Of a DNA stretch of 64,000 nucleotides, positions 42,001 to 53,399 are shown one piece after another. The stretch is from Omphiscola glabra (taxonomy: Eukaryota; Mollusca; Gastropoda; Lymnaeidae). The DNA lies in NCBI GenBank assembly GCA_964017045.1, contig OZ024807.1, forward strand, positions 6,634,481 to 6,698,480, written 5' to 3'. The notes beneath the pieces are model-generated. The model saw only the letters and a program-made list of their open reading frames with translations. It was not told the origin of the DNA and did not search any database. Positions within the stretch are counted from its first letter, which is position 1. The number at the start of each line of letters is the position of its first letter. The position numbers were made by a program, and so were the translations under genes.

Positions 42001-44645
42001 GTTTACCAATCAATGCCGACCTTCTCGTGAAAAAACACTGAATGGGCCAAGCCTCATGTAAGGTCTGAATTGAGCCTTTTCTTAACAGTTTCAATACAAT
42101 GCCACTTTGACCATCTCAGACATTTCGTTTTTTTTTAGTCTTTACAAATGGTACATTTACTTCGAGCAAAAGCGGGTTAGTTCTTAATGCAGCTGCAGCA
42201 TTACGTCGATTATCCGAACCGATTGTGGTTTGGACCCGTCCTGATTGTCAACTCATCCTGATTTTCAAATGCGAATATACAAGTGCGTTGTAAATATTGA
42301 GGTCAAGGTTTACCACGTTCATCGTGAAAGATTATTATCACGGTGCCTTAGGAGTTTTTTTTTTTTGGTTGTTGTATTTTTATTAAAAATACTTTCTTTC
42401 TACTCGCAAATCCATGGTGTTTTTAAGTAACTTCGTATAACGTTTTTTTGGTGTTGTTTTTACCCTTGACCCTCTCGATCAGTTGATCATGTTTTGATCG
42501 CGTCTGCTTCGTTCAATGAACTGCGGGAGAAGAGGTGGTTAGTGGTCTGTTCAGAAGGGGTTAGGGGCAGGGCAGGTGGCAGTTAGAACTCGGAACAACT
42601 GACGGCACACGACCAGGGATATAAAACTGCACAGTCGTTAAACAATCTATATATTAGTTTTACACCTGGGCCAAGAGCTGTCACTGTAACAGGAAATAAT
42701 GATACTTCTGCCGATAATTCAAATATTATAATTTTAAACTTAAAAGTAGAAAGTTTAAAAATAAATAGCAAATCATTTTGTACATCATTACACAAAGAGA
42801 AAGTCATTTATTTTCCGAGATGCGCATGCTTTAATTTTAAATCACGTTTTTGATTCCCGCAACGGTTGTGTGTGTGTGTATGTGTATGTGTGTGTTGTGG
42901 GGAAAAAAAGGTTTGGAATTATGATTAGGCGATCCGGATTTTTGACGCTCCGGACTTGTTACGCCCGGAATACCGGCGACTTATAGTATAACCATCGGGC
43001 ATTTTCGCTCTCTACGACTCAGCATCGTCCTACAAATGTATGTTATTCCACTGAAAGTAACTCATGGCCAGTGACCAGTGGCCAGCACTTCGCGGCTCTT
43101 TGAAGGAACGGGTTCGTTTCTGTTTTTTCCTCTTCTTTTTTTGGGGAGAGGGGGGGGGAAGGGGGCTGGGGGTCTGTTTCTTTTAACAATCTCTAATGTG
43201 ATCTGGGCTTCCAAACTGTTTTCTTAGCAGATATAATTTAGAAAAACTGGGGTTTTAGTATTTTTTTATTTTCTATTTTAAAGTTGCCGGCCCCTGGTAA
43301 AAGGTTACCTCTACGAATCTTACAGTGATGATGATGCATTTGATTTTGATATTAGATTCGCGGAGCATTTCGGAAATTCGCGTGCATTTTATCATTAAGC
43401 GTGGCTGTTTATATTTTAATCAGCAAAAGACCGGAAGTTGCTTATTAAGGTCATTATGAGTCGAGCAGTTGGGAAAAGAAAAGGGGGGGGGGGGGGAAGA
43501 GTTCATGCTCAAACATTTTGTTTAACAATTGAAAGTTATTTTGGGGCTTCTGTTTAAGAGTTTAAACACAATCATTCGGTCATGCGTGAAAATATTTAAA
43601 TCCTGGTTATCAGTGGCGTTATTCAAGCGGAACATTTCGCTCACGTTCATTCCAATCAGCTGCGTTTTTTAAATGGCACACTGGAAATCTTCTGGACATC
43701 TTCTGGGAAAAAAAATTACCTCAATAACCTAATCTGTTTTTCTTTCATACTTAACAACTCATTTGATTTGAGTATATACAAGCTCAATTTATATAGTATT
43801 TTTATTTAGTACGTAAATATATATCAGATTTCTACAAAGAGGAACCAAGTCTTGCTTCTAGATTTCAATTTAAAAAAAAAAAAAATTATATGTAAAATTC
43901 TGAGCTGTGTCTCGAAACGTGGATGTAAAAAAAAAAAAAAAAAAAAATCAACCCAAAGAGCTCTCAGTGAAAATATCGTTTGTAGCTTCTGTTTCATGGA
44001 CCAATATTTGGATTGCCCTTCATCTGTCCCCCGACACCACGGTTGTTTCTTTTAACTTTGTAAAAGGATTATAAATTTCTAACCCACACCCCCTCCGCCC
44101 CCCCAAAAAAAAAAATTTTAAAAAATTAAAAGATGAATCATTATCATTCTTCTTTAAAAAAGAAAAAAAAAAGAAAGAAAAAAAACTTCTGCTCAGCCGT
44201 GAAATACAATTTTTAAAAATAATATACGGGTTTCTCCGTCTCTTTATTTTCATTATTTTTTAATTTCCCATTTCCTCCCAACTTGTTTCTTGTGGTATTC
44301 CATTTGGACGAGTCTTTTCTTTACCCCCGGTGGTTTATTTCGCCCTCTTCGAGGCTCGGATCTTGTTAAAATATTTTCTTCAATCTCAATTTTACATTTC
44401 TAATGGAATAATTTTCTTTATACATGACTTGAGGAACAAAAAAAAAGATGTATGAAAAATATATTAATAGAAAGAAGGAGAAAACCCAGCTATGTCCAGG
44501 CGAGTTATGCTTATCATCTCTTCTCGTCGCGGGGCCTTGTATCAATATTTTGAGAACTCGCGTAAATGCGGCAGATTTATTTTTTTTAAAAAGAAGTTTA
44601 GTTTATTGCACACATTTTGTCACCCTGACATTAACTGCGAATGTG
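42001..44645. other. Unique AT-rich sequence
   Basis: A TG microsatellite at 42868-42897, G-runs near 43150 and 43482, poly-A runs near 43872 and 43928, and A-rich sequence to 44200. No gene, RNA or transposon end was recognised. Confidence 0.4.
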
Positions 44646-45025
44646 ATTGTCACCTGGACGTACCATGATTGTCACATATAAGACGCACCATGATTGTCAT
44701 CTAGACGTACCATGATTGTCACATATAAGACGCACCATGATTGTCATCTAGACTTACCATGATTGTCACCTAAAAGACTTACCAAGATTGTCACCTAGAT
44801 GTACCATGATTGTCACCTAGACGTACCATGATTGCCACCTATAAAACGTACCATGATTGTCACCTAGATGTACCATGATTGTCACCTATAAGACGTACCA
44901 CGATTGTCACCTATAAGACGTACCATGATAGTCAACTAGACGTACCATGATTGTCACCTAGACGTACCATGATTTTCACCTAGACGTACCATGATTGTCA
45001 CCTAGACGTACCATGATTGTCCCAC
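44646..45025. repeat. Minisatellite, 22-24 bp units (CGTACCATGATTGTCACCTA)
   Basis: About 16 units alternating CGTACCATGATTGTCACCTA followed by GA, or by TAAGA. The longer variant contains ATAAGACGTACC, reminiscent of the 17-bp unit at 55.7-56.7 kb. Confidence 0.95.
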
Positions 45026-45130
45026 ATGCCAACACATATTTCAGATCTGTTATTGTTCACTTTCAACTCTCGTTAAATCCTCAAATGAGGCGATGGCGAG
45101 AGTTGCCTATCTGTGATTAAAAATCAAATA

Positions 45131-45470
45131 CAGTAATGCCTCGAATATTGACCGGGTTGGGGGGGGGGGGGTTCTCGTAACAGAAATACAGCGAAGTAGG
45201 ATTTATGTTTATTTTAAAGGTCAATAAACCCTTCACACGATTTGAGTTATCTTTATAAAACTCATATAAATACTTCATTGTCTTTTAAATTCTTTACAGT
45301 GCGGTAGTATGCACACTTACATATATAATTTAAGAAAATTCTAAAATATTTAAATAAAAAAATAAAAAATTCAGTTAAATAGCGAAAAACCCGCAGAACA
45401 TATTCTAGGAGAAAACCTGCGAATGAGCGAGGACGCGAACTACGAAGCGCGAAGTAGCGAGCTATTACTG
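45131..45470. mobile_element. pogo/Tigger-like MITE, 340 bp, with TA target duplication
   Basis: Ends are inverted: CAGTAATGCCTCGAAT at 45131 and the complement of GTAGCGAGCTATTACTG at 45454-45470 (CAGTAATAGCTCGCTAC). Both ends are flanked by TA (45129-45130, 45471-45472). Interior blocks GCGAAGTAGGATTTATG and TTCGCGCTTCGTAGTTCGCG (minus) resemble pogo-type MITEs. Non-coding. It belongs to the IS630/Tc1/mariner superfamily by target site and ends. Confidence 0.7.
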
Positions 45471-45639
45471 TAACACAACGCCCTGGTTTAGGAAACAAAA
45501 TCCGTTGTTTTATTTTTTTTTTAAATTAAAAAAAAAGTAATAATAGGCCCTTATGATAATAATAATAATAATAATATAGTTATTAACCTTGTGTAAACAT
45601 TAAAATTTGAGATGATCAACCCGAGAGCTCGCCAAGGTT

Positions 45640-45766
45640 TTTGACGCCCCCTCCCACGAAAAAAATCGTCAGTTCGCCGAAAATGATACCCCCCCCTCGT
45701 CTATATACGAATAGAAGTTCCGCCCGTGGCGGACTGCCCCCTCAGCAACCCCTTCCTACGCTCCTG
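45640..45766 (-). mobile_element. Fragment of CAGNGGCGT-end MITE
   Basis: On the minus strand it opens CAGGAGCGTAGGAAGGGG, then GGGGGCAGTCCGCCACGGGC and GGAACTT. Same layout as the fragment ending near 17766. The far end is not identifiable. Confidence 0.4.
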
Positions 45767-46573
45767 TTTCCAGCATGTTACCAGTAATCATCTCTAACAT
45801 ACAGTTCCCAAAAGCCTGCGATGTCCTGTTGCCACATTCAATGGAAGTGATGTACCTGGATTCTCGTATCCACACCTGTTTCTTGTTGGGGATCTTGCAT
45901 CCCAGGTTTCTATTATCTCTTAAAGTGGATACCTGATATGGAATTGACTCAATACCCACCAGCCCACTCTACCCACCAGCCCACTCCACCCCACCACCCC
46001 ACTCCACCCCACTCCACCCCAATCCACTGCACCACCCTGCTCACCCTTTCGTTAATGCTTACTTTAAAACAAAATAATTTCCCGGGCCACTCGAGCCCGC
46101 AAATCTTTATTGAATCTTCCACGAGAAATTGATTTGAAGAAAGGTAAAAAGCCCTCGTTGTTTGTTTTTGGCAAGATGGCATCTTTGCGACTTCCGCCTT
46201 TTACAAACCCGCGGGAAAACAGATCGGGCACAGCAAAGGGAGACTGTTCAGGGTTTTAGGCGGTCAACATTTGATAAGAGTTGTCTTAAAATAAGGGTTT
46301 AACTGGATGTTTTTGTTGCTCTTGTTGTTTATATTGTTTCGATGAGTCTCAATACGTGTAATTGTTTTAACCTGATGACATTATGGGATGTAATTTGTTT
46401 TACCCGCATTTTCATCATCAAAATTAACACCAAGGGTGGCCTAATCGCGGCCCAAAACGTTAAATATTGCGGCCCGCCGGATGCATCACAAATGAACTTA
46501 TTTTTTTTTCAAAATAATGTAAAAAAAAAATTAGTTAGCAATTATTTTGATTCTTGACATAAGCCAACATTTG

Positions 46574-46575
<2 letters not shown>
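45767..46575. other. Unique sequence with CCACTCCACCC repeats and a hAT-end-like motif
   Basis: 45955-46035 is a short CCCACTCCACCCC-type repeat. GGGTGGCCTAATCGCGGCCC at 46434-46453 and GCGGCCCGCCGG at 46469-46480 resemble the ends of hAT elements with GCGGCCCGCGGGCC cores, but no boundary can be drawn. Confidence 0.4.

Positions 46576-46666
<91 letters not shown>
46576..46666. repeat. Compound (TA)n(GA)n microsatellite
   Basis: About 34 TA units run directly into about 11 GA units. Confidence 0.97.
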
Positions 46667-46667
<1 letters not shown>

Positions 46668-46933
46668 CTGTTTTTTGACTGTGTTCGCCATTTCGGTGTA
46701 CCGGCCCCACCATTTATCTACTAATCGGTTTCAATATGTAATGTATAAACAATGCTTCTAATGCAATTATTACGTGATATACGACCGTTAGATTCGACCG
46801 TTAGATTCATTAGGTCCTCTACGTTCAAAACGTCCATTTTATTCACCAAGTCCGATGCTTTTTTAAGCATCACAGCCGATGCACTATCCCTGGCGTCTTG
46901 AAGGGTAGGCCCTATGTTGTGGTCCCCAGTAAC

Positions 46934-47110
46934 ATTCTCCTGTATTTGTCTCCTGTATTTGTCTCCTGTAACAGCCTCCTGTATTTGTCTCCTCTAACAG
47001 CCCCCTGTATTTGTCTCCTGTAACAGCCTCCTGTATTTGTCTCCTGTAACAGCCCCCTGTTAAATTCTCCTGTATTAGTCCCCCGTATTAGCCTGATGTA
47101 ATTGTCGCCT
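46934..47110. repeat. Degenerate 26-bp repeat (CTCCTGTATTTGTCTCCTGT)
   Basis: Units alternate TGTATTTGTCTCC and TGTAACAGCCTCC halves and degenerate at the 3' end. Confidence 0.9.
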
Positions 47111-47631
47111 ATAATAGCCTCCATTGTATTTGCATGAGATTAGCCCCCTATTATAGCATTACTACGGCCATTTAGTACTCACGGATTACAATTCTATTGA
47201 AAAATCTCATTAACTTTTCAAAACAAAATATAGAAGAATAGAAAATATTGATTATAGCTTAAAATAAATTGAGTTTTGTGGGGGTGTTTTTATCTTTATA
47301 AAGCATACCTTGTAAATTAGTCTGTGGGTAGTCACAGGGGGCGCATCAAACGCCAGACGTGTTGTGGCGAAGGGGAATTTTTTAAATCTAATATAAACAT
47401 TTAATTTTTTTTAAAATCCCTATAGGTTCCGAAACCATGGGCGGCGAATGGGGTCGTGAAGGATATTCCGTTGTGTCGCTAGCGAGTAAGCCATTAGCGT
47501 GCCGCACGTCATTACACCTCATGTTAAAATAGTAATTATAATCCTCCACTAAACGCTGAATATAATTTATTACATTTTATTATAGCACATAATAAAATTA
47601 ACAATCTCTTAAACACATTTTACTTGTCGTG
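47111..47631. other. AT-rich unique sequence
   Basis: No gene or element was recognised. Confidence 0.4.
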
Positions 47632-47722
47632 TGACTGCTTCTATTTTCGGATAGCGCGCAAAATGTTGATCCCGATTACTAGGCTAAATGATTTTTTTTT
47701 TTTCAAATAGCGCAACTGTTTT
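47632..47722 (+). repeat. Dispersed repeat family B, copy 2
   Basis: GTGACTGCTTCTATTTTCGG, TAGCGCGCAAAATGTTGATC, CCGATTACTAGGCTAAATGA and CAAATAGCGCAACTG follow one another closely. The spacer present in the 25.0-kb copy is absent. Confidence 0.65.
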
Positions 47723-47775
47723 TAAAACAAATCAAAACGCGAACTGTGTTGTACACGAACTGTGTTGTACACATC

Positions 47776-48395
47776 AAGCAGCACTCAACACAATGTCAGT
47801 CAGTACTGAACACAATGTCAGTCAGTACTGAACAGAATGTCAGTCAGCACTGAACACAATGTCAGTCAGCGCTGAACACAATGTCAAAGATCACAGCTGA
47901 ACACAATGTCAGTCAGCACTGAACACAATGTCAGTCAGCACTGAAAACAATGTCAAAGATCACAGCTGAACACAATGTCAGTCAGCGCTAACACAATGCC
48001 AGTCAGCACTGAACACAATGTCAAAGATCACAGCTGAATACAATGTCAGTCAGCGCTAACACAATGTCAGTCAGCACTGAACACAATGTCAGTCAGCGCT
48101 AACACAATGTCAGTCAGCACTGAACACAATGTCAGCACTAAACACAACGTCAGTCAGCACTGAACACAATGTCAGTCAGCATTGAACACAATGTCAGTCA
48201 GCACTGAACACAACGTCAATCAGCACTGAACACAATGTCACAGCCTGCACTGAACACAATGTCAGTCAGCACTGAACACAATGTCAGTCAGCACTGAACA
48301 CAATGTCAGCTAGCACTGAACACTACGTCAATCAGCACTGAACACAATGTCACAGCCTGCACTGAACACAATGTCAAAGATCAAAGCTGAACATG
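47776..48395. repeat. Minisatellite, 22-bp unit, about 27 copies
   Basis: Units read CAGCACTGAACACAATGTCAGT with variants CAGCGCTAACACAATGTCAGT and AAGATCACAGCTGAACACAA TGTC. Variants recur in short ordered groups. The array adjoins the duplicated CGAACTGTGTTGTACAC at 47740-47772. Confidence 0.97.
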
Positions 48396-48701
48396 TAGAT
48401 CAAACAGTGTGAAAGAAAAGACAAGGACTTATATCAGGTGGGCGGGGTGAGGGAATTGGGGGGGGGGGGCGTAACGTGGCGGAATGGGCGCACAAAACGC
48501 AAGTGCGACATGAAATGCGTACACGTAAACTGCATTATGGGTACGCGTGTTTAACGGCTGCGTGGAGTAACATGCATCGGACGGTATTGATCTGGGGTAG
48601 TCGATTCGTGTTATTGGTTGGCTAAGTGGGTAATTGGCAGAGTGGTTAATTGGCTAATAAGGATTACGTTGTTTGTCGTGGGAGAAATTTAAAAAAAAAA
48701 C

Positions 48702-48739
<38 letters not shown>

Positions 48740-48946
48740 TGAGTTGAGTAGTTTTTGTCCAGCTGTGCGAGGAAAGAATTTAAAATGGACATTTGGGGGG
48801 CTCCAAATCATAAAATGACGCCATCTTTAAAGGAAATTGTGCAATGGTGCCCGGGGGTGGGGAATATTAAAAAAACATATAGCATCTCAATCATATTCCT
48901 TGGTCAAAAATATCAATCGGAAATTTTGAGTCCGGGAAAATGTTGT
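48396..48946. other. Unique sequence with a long poly-A run
   Basis: G-run near 48461. Nearly pure A from 48688 to 48737 with one CATTT interruption. I see no retroposed gene upstream of it. Confidence 0.45.
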
Positions 48947-49365
48947 CACAGTATTGATGATTTGTGACAGTATTGATGATTTGTCTCAGTATTGATGATT
49001 TGTCTCAGTATTGATGATTTGTCTCAGTATTGATGATTTGTCTCAGTATTGATGATTAGTGACAGTATTGATGATTTGTGATAGTATTGATGATTTGTGT
49101 CAGTATTGATGATTTGTCTCAGTATTGATGATTTGTGACATTATTGATGATTTGTCTCAGTATTGATGATTTGTGACAGTATTGATGATTTGTCTCAGTA
49201 TTGATGATTTGTCTCAGTATTGATGATTTGTCTCAGTATTGATGATTTGTCTCAGTATTGATGATTAGTGACAGTATTGATGATTTGTGACAGTATTGAT
49301 GATTTGTCTCAGTATTGATGATTTGTCTCAGTATTGATGATTTGTGACATTATTGATGATATCCG
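48947..49365. repeat. Minisatellite, 19-bp unit (AGTATTGATGATTTGTCTC), about 22 copies
   Basis: Two main variants end in TGTCTC or TGTGAC, with rarer TAGTGAC and ATTATTGATG forms. A 3' block repeats an arrangement seen in the 5' half. Confidence 0.98.
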
Positions 49366-50271
49366 TTTTGGAAAACATTATCTTTAGAATGAAGTATCGA
49401 AATAACTTTTTCTATCCCTAAAAAACATAATTTGAGTTTGGGATGGGGGATTGGGGGGGGGGAACAACAACAACAACAACGCTCATTGCATTCCCTAACC
49501 AGTCGACTTACTTCTCAAATGATCCCCCCCCCCCCCCCGACTCCAGGCATCACTGAGTAACACCAAGTGGTGTTAACTGCAACTCGTAAACACCTTGTGT
49601 AGGTACAGTTCTACAGCCAGTTTTGCAACGGTAAATGAGGTGTTTTTGCGTCTTGTGGATTCTGTTGAATGGCCGCTGTCGAATTGTTGTTGCCATAAGT
49701 AACGATATCTCTTGTGAAACACCCGGACATTCTATTGATATAATTACGGTATCCGATTACAGCTTTATGTCGGTTCTCAATGAAGAGTGGTGGACGGCAC
49801 ATTTTTAAAAAAAAAATATTTACAAAATTCCCTAGAATAATTAGAGCAGGGACCTTAAAACATAGGCCCTCGGGCCGGAGCCGGCCCGACGTGTGTCTTT
49901 TAAGAAGAAGCGCCTCGCTGACATTAGGGTACCCGGATATATAGGGACAAATATGGAATCAGACGTTGATCATCTTCTTAGCCAATAGCGGGCACGTGCT
50001 TCCTATTAAAATAGTTATACGTTTGCGTTATTATAATTGTTTTTCATTTAAAATATTGTATTCTTATATAAAAAAAATTGTTTAAAAAAATGTTTAGGGA
50101 GATTGGTTATTCTATCATAATTTTTTTTTTCAAACTACAATCAGGCGCCCCACGGTGTTTTAGGGACAGTGAGGAACCAGGCCTCTGTTTAAAAAACAAC
50201 AACAAACGTTTAATTACCCCGCTTCAGAGGATACTGTGATGATTAATTATATCTCATATTTGTATCATCCA
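49366..50271. other. Unique sequence with a hAT-like left end at 49847
   Basis: CAGGGACCTTAAAACATAGG then CCCTCGGGCCGGAGCCGGCC at 49847-49888 resembles the left end of a known hAT MITE type (CAGGGGCCTCAAACTAC then GGCCCGCGGGCCGGATCCGG). A possible partner end (AACCAGGCCTCTG, ending 50187) is weak. C-run near 49519. Confidence 0.4.
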
Positions 50272-50477
50272 CAGAGGCGTAGCGTAGGGGGGCAGGGGGT
50301 ACAGATGTACCCGGGCGCCAGCTAGTTAGGGGCGCCAAAATGTGCTTTGGTATTATTTTATTGATGAAAATAATGGATCTGAGAGTTGAAAAAAGGAAAA
50401 GAGGGCGCTTTAAAATGAATCTTGTCCCCGGGCGCGAATCTTGTCCCCGGGCGCCAAACACTCTAGCTACGCCACAC
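50272..50477. mobile_element. hAT-type MITE, CAGAGGCGTAGCG end
   Basis: Left end CAGAGGCGTAGCGTAGGGG; right side CTCTAGCTACGCCACACTC matches it inverted with an extra AC. The interior repeats CTTGTCCCCGGGCGC twice and has GGGGCGCCAAAATGTG. Mostly non-coding. Target duplication not seen. Confidence 0.6.
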
Positions 50478-50605
50478 TCAGTTGAAACATAGATGACACT
50501 CTGTTCAAACCTAGATGACACTTTGTTGAAACCAAGATGAAACTCTGTTCAAACCTAGATGACACTTTGTTGAAACCAAGATGACACTCTGTTCAAACCT
50601 AGACG
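50478..50605. repeat. Tandem repeat, 44-bp dimer of 22-bp units
   Basis: Alternates ACTCTGTTCAAACCTAGATG and ACTTTGTTGAAACCAAGATG, about 5 half-units, directly abutting the MITE end. Confidence 0.9.
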
Positions 50606-50800
50606 TTTAATAAATTCCGGGAATAATTGATAATTGTTTTCATGAATCTTCAGTAAATCGGTATTCATCGCTTAAGTCGCAAGTTTAAATGTTCTTTCCG
50701 ACTTTGATTCTTGAAAATATAAAATATAATAAAACACAACACGAGCATGGTTAATAAAAGGATTAAGGCAAGGGCAACAACTACAATGGTATAACGTGGA

Positions 50801-50987
50801 CAGTGGCGTAGCGAGCTTAACTCGCGCCCGGGGCACAATGCCTTTTTAGCGCCCCCCAATACCTTTTTAGCGCCCCCCCCCTATTCGAAAACCATACAAT
50901 ATTATAGTAAAATATACCATTTGGCGCCCCATTGTGAGTAGCGCCCGGGGCATGATGCCCCCCTTGCCCCCCCTCACTACGTCACTG
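50801..50987. mobile_element. hAT-type MITE, 187 bp, perfect 8-bp target duplication
   Basis: CAGTGGCGTAGCGAG at 50801 and the inverted CTCACTACGTCACTG at 50973-50987 form the ends. AACGTGGA flanks both sides (50793-50800 and 50988-50995), a perfect 8-bp hAT-type duplication. The interior repeats CCTTTTTAGCGCCCCCC and has GCGCCCGGGGCA near both ends in inverted or direct order. Confidence 0.88.
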
Positions 50988-50995
50988 AACGTGGA

Positions 50996-51800
50996 TGGGG
51001 TGAGCGATTCACTCCTGACAACTGGCTTGGTGCGTGCCGCCTAAGCCGCCTGGTTGTTTGAATGATGTTCGCGTGTCTGACGAGATAGTCCGCCTGACAG
51101 ATGGACAGGCAGGAAGACATCGTGGAGATTCAGGTGTTCGGGCGGGAGGAGGAAAGGCAGGCGGATGGTGGGGGCTGCACACCCACTTTCGAGACTACCT
51201 TGTTTTAGAGAAGAAATAACAACAGCATCAAAACGCTATTGGTCGTTTCAATTTACTTATATAGACGTAAAATTAATTGTATTCGACGTTCGCTCGTCCT
51301 TTGTCATACTTTAAAGCCGCTCCCTCACACGACTACCCCCGTCATGTGTTCTGGGATCCGCCACTGCGCTGGCGCATGCATGCAGTTACCATCAGGCGTT
51401 GTAACTCGCGTTTTATCCATTGTGCTTAGAATCCAGAAGGCCAGAGTTAAGTAACAAAGGTCTCTGTAGTAGAAGATAGCGCGGGGGGGGGGGGGGGGGG
51501 GGGGAGATGCTTCTTTTTTTTAAAAATATAAGTTTGGTGTATGCTAGCAAATGGGTGGGGTAACCATTATGTACAGAGGGCGCCATAGAATCTATTATTT
51601 TGCAGGCGGGGCGCGTGATACTTTTTAATGTAGGTTTTTAAAAAAAAATTATATTTGGAATCCAGGCTTGTTGAATGGGTTTGATCTGAATTCAATGATA
51701 ATCTTGTGTTTTTTACCGTGATGAACAGCTGTTAAGATGACATTTTTGTTTGGATATCGTTTATTATACTTAGACTTATCATTATTAGTTGTCTTATATG
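50996..51800. other. Unique sequence with a long G-run
   Basis: G22-type run at 51483-51504. A G/A-rich open frame at 51034-51219 has no recognisable domain. No gene is supported. Confidence 0.4.
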
Positions 51801-51836
51801 GCGCGGTACCCCAGCCTAGGGCTAGGCTCACCGCGC
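51801..51836. other. Nested perfect hairpin, GCGCGGT...ACCGCGC
   Basis: Outer stem GCGCGGT (51801-51807) with ACCGCGC (51830-51836), inner stem AGCCTAG (51813-51819) with CTAGGCT (51822-51828) around a GG loop. Followed by TGTACATAAAAAA. This stem plus A-rich tail resembles the conserved 3' hairpin of some LINE/SINE families, but the parent element is not identifiable. Confidence 0.7.
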
Positions 51837-52061
51837 TGTACATAAAAAATATCAGCAACCGTGACAATAACATAAAATACATTTATGTAATAAAGAACAG
51901 CTGTATAGAGACAAGACAAAAACAATTGCATATTCACCCCCATCCACCCCGGAACATGTCAAGCCATGGACGTTGGTAAAATCCGAAACAGATCTGCCAC
52001 ATTGCTTAAAAATAAATAGTTAAAAATCGAGAACTCCGTTCAAACAAAAAGCGAAGACTCT

Positions 52062-52445
52062 GTTCATGGTTACAACACACATTCAACAACTCGACAGTTC
52101 ATGATTACAACACACATTCAACAACTCGACAGTTCATCATTACAACTCACATTCAGCAACTCGACAGTTCATGATTACAACTCACATTCAGCAACTCGAC
52201 AGTTCATGATTACAACTCACATTCAGCAACTCGACAGTTCATGATTACAACTCACATTCAGCAACTCGACAGTTCATGATTACAACTCATATTCAACAAC
52301 TCGACAGTTCATCATTACAACTCATATTCAACAACTCGACTGTTCATCATTACAACTCACATTCAACAACTCGACAGTTCATCATTACAACTCACATTCA
52401 ACAACTCGAATGTTCATCATTACAACTCACATTCAACAACTCGAG
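52062..52445. repeat. Minisatellite, 35-bp unit, about 11 copies
   Basis: Units share AACTCGACAGTTCATGATTA and CAACTCACATTCAGC, with ordered single-base variants (CATCATTAC versus CATGATTAC, CAACA versus CAGCA). Confidence 0.97.
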
Positions 52446-53099
52446 TTATTCACACCGCGCAATTATTCGACGGAAACAAAAATTGTTTTCGAAACATGAT
52501 CTTGAGTTGATTAAAATGTTTAATCAGAACAGATCTAAATAACAAAACGAAAAGATGAATCTACCTCTGGGCTCGTGGGCCAACCTCTCCGACTCTGGTA
52601 GTGAGATTGGGGGGAAAAAAAAATTAAAATAAAACGAGTGTTCGACCTGATCCATAATTAGGTCAGCCCCATTTTACCTCACTGGCGTGCACCGTCCGAC
52701 GTCTCCAACTGACAAATTTGAATTTTTTTTGGAAAGCGAAATTGAATTATTAAAAAAATTAAAAATAATAATAAAAAAAAATAATAAAAAAATAAAAATA
52801 AATAATTATGTTTTCTGCCAGATATAAGGACGACCTAATCCGCGCCATCTTATTTTACAGCCGACTACAAAACATAAGGAGGTTAAAAAAACCAAACAAG
52901 TGACAACAACAATCTGTCCATCTTGGTAATCATCGGATTAAATCACCTCTGACAGCGGTTCTCAAAATTTTATCGGCTCCAACACGCATACGTTAATAGG
53001 CCTCGCAGTATAGAGATCACGGTTATAATGATGCTACCGTTGATTGCAATGCATCGTTAGAGCCGCTGAGATAGAACATGTTACCGATGGACCATCTCT
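52446..53099. other. AT-rich unique sequence
   Basis: AT-rich (AATAATAAAA tract near 52750-52800). No gene was recognised. Confidence 0.4.
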
Positions 53100-53268
53100 C
53101 ATTGGCGTAGGGGAGTGAGGAGCCCCCCCCCCTCTCCCCCCGAGGCCCTTTTTTCTTTATATGAAGGGCGGCATTTTTGGTGAAATGAAGTGGGAGAGGT
53201 TTTTTCGCGGCGGGGGCGGCAAAAATGTCTGTAGCGCCCCGGCAGCACTAACCGTAGCAACGTCACTG
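53100..53268 (+). mobile_element. MITE of the CAGNGGCGT group, 169 bp
   Basis: Left CATTGGCGTAGGGGAG; right GTAGCAACGTCACTG inverted gives CAGTGACGTTGCTAC. Interior AAGGGCGGCATTTTTGG and GGCGGCAAAAATGTC parallel the element at 36125-36311 in the same order. Target duplication no longer visible. Confidence 0.55.
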
Positions 53269-53399
53269 GTCCCCTTCCCCAACTGTCTCCGTTATGGACG
53301 TGCCGAGACCCCCTACCCAATTCTTTTCACTCAACCCTTTCTCGCACTGACATATACACTTGAGTGTCAGTCAATTTTATTTATATTGCTCGCCTGCTA
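53269..53399. other. Short unique stretch
   Basis: Pyrimidine-rich lead-in to the next repeat; nothing else was recognised. Confidence 0.4.

Noticed and set aside
48688..48737. Poly-A tail of a processed pseudogene
   Set aside because: No coding or UTR-like sequence recognised upstream and no flanking duplication seen; treated as simple A-run.
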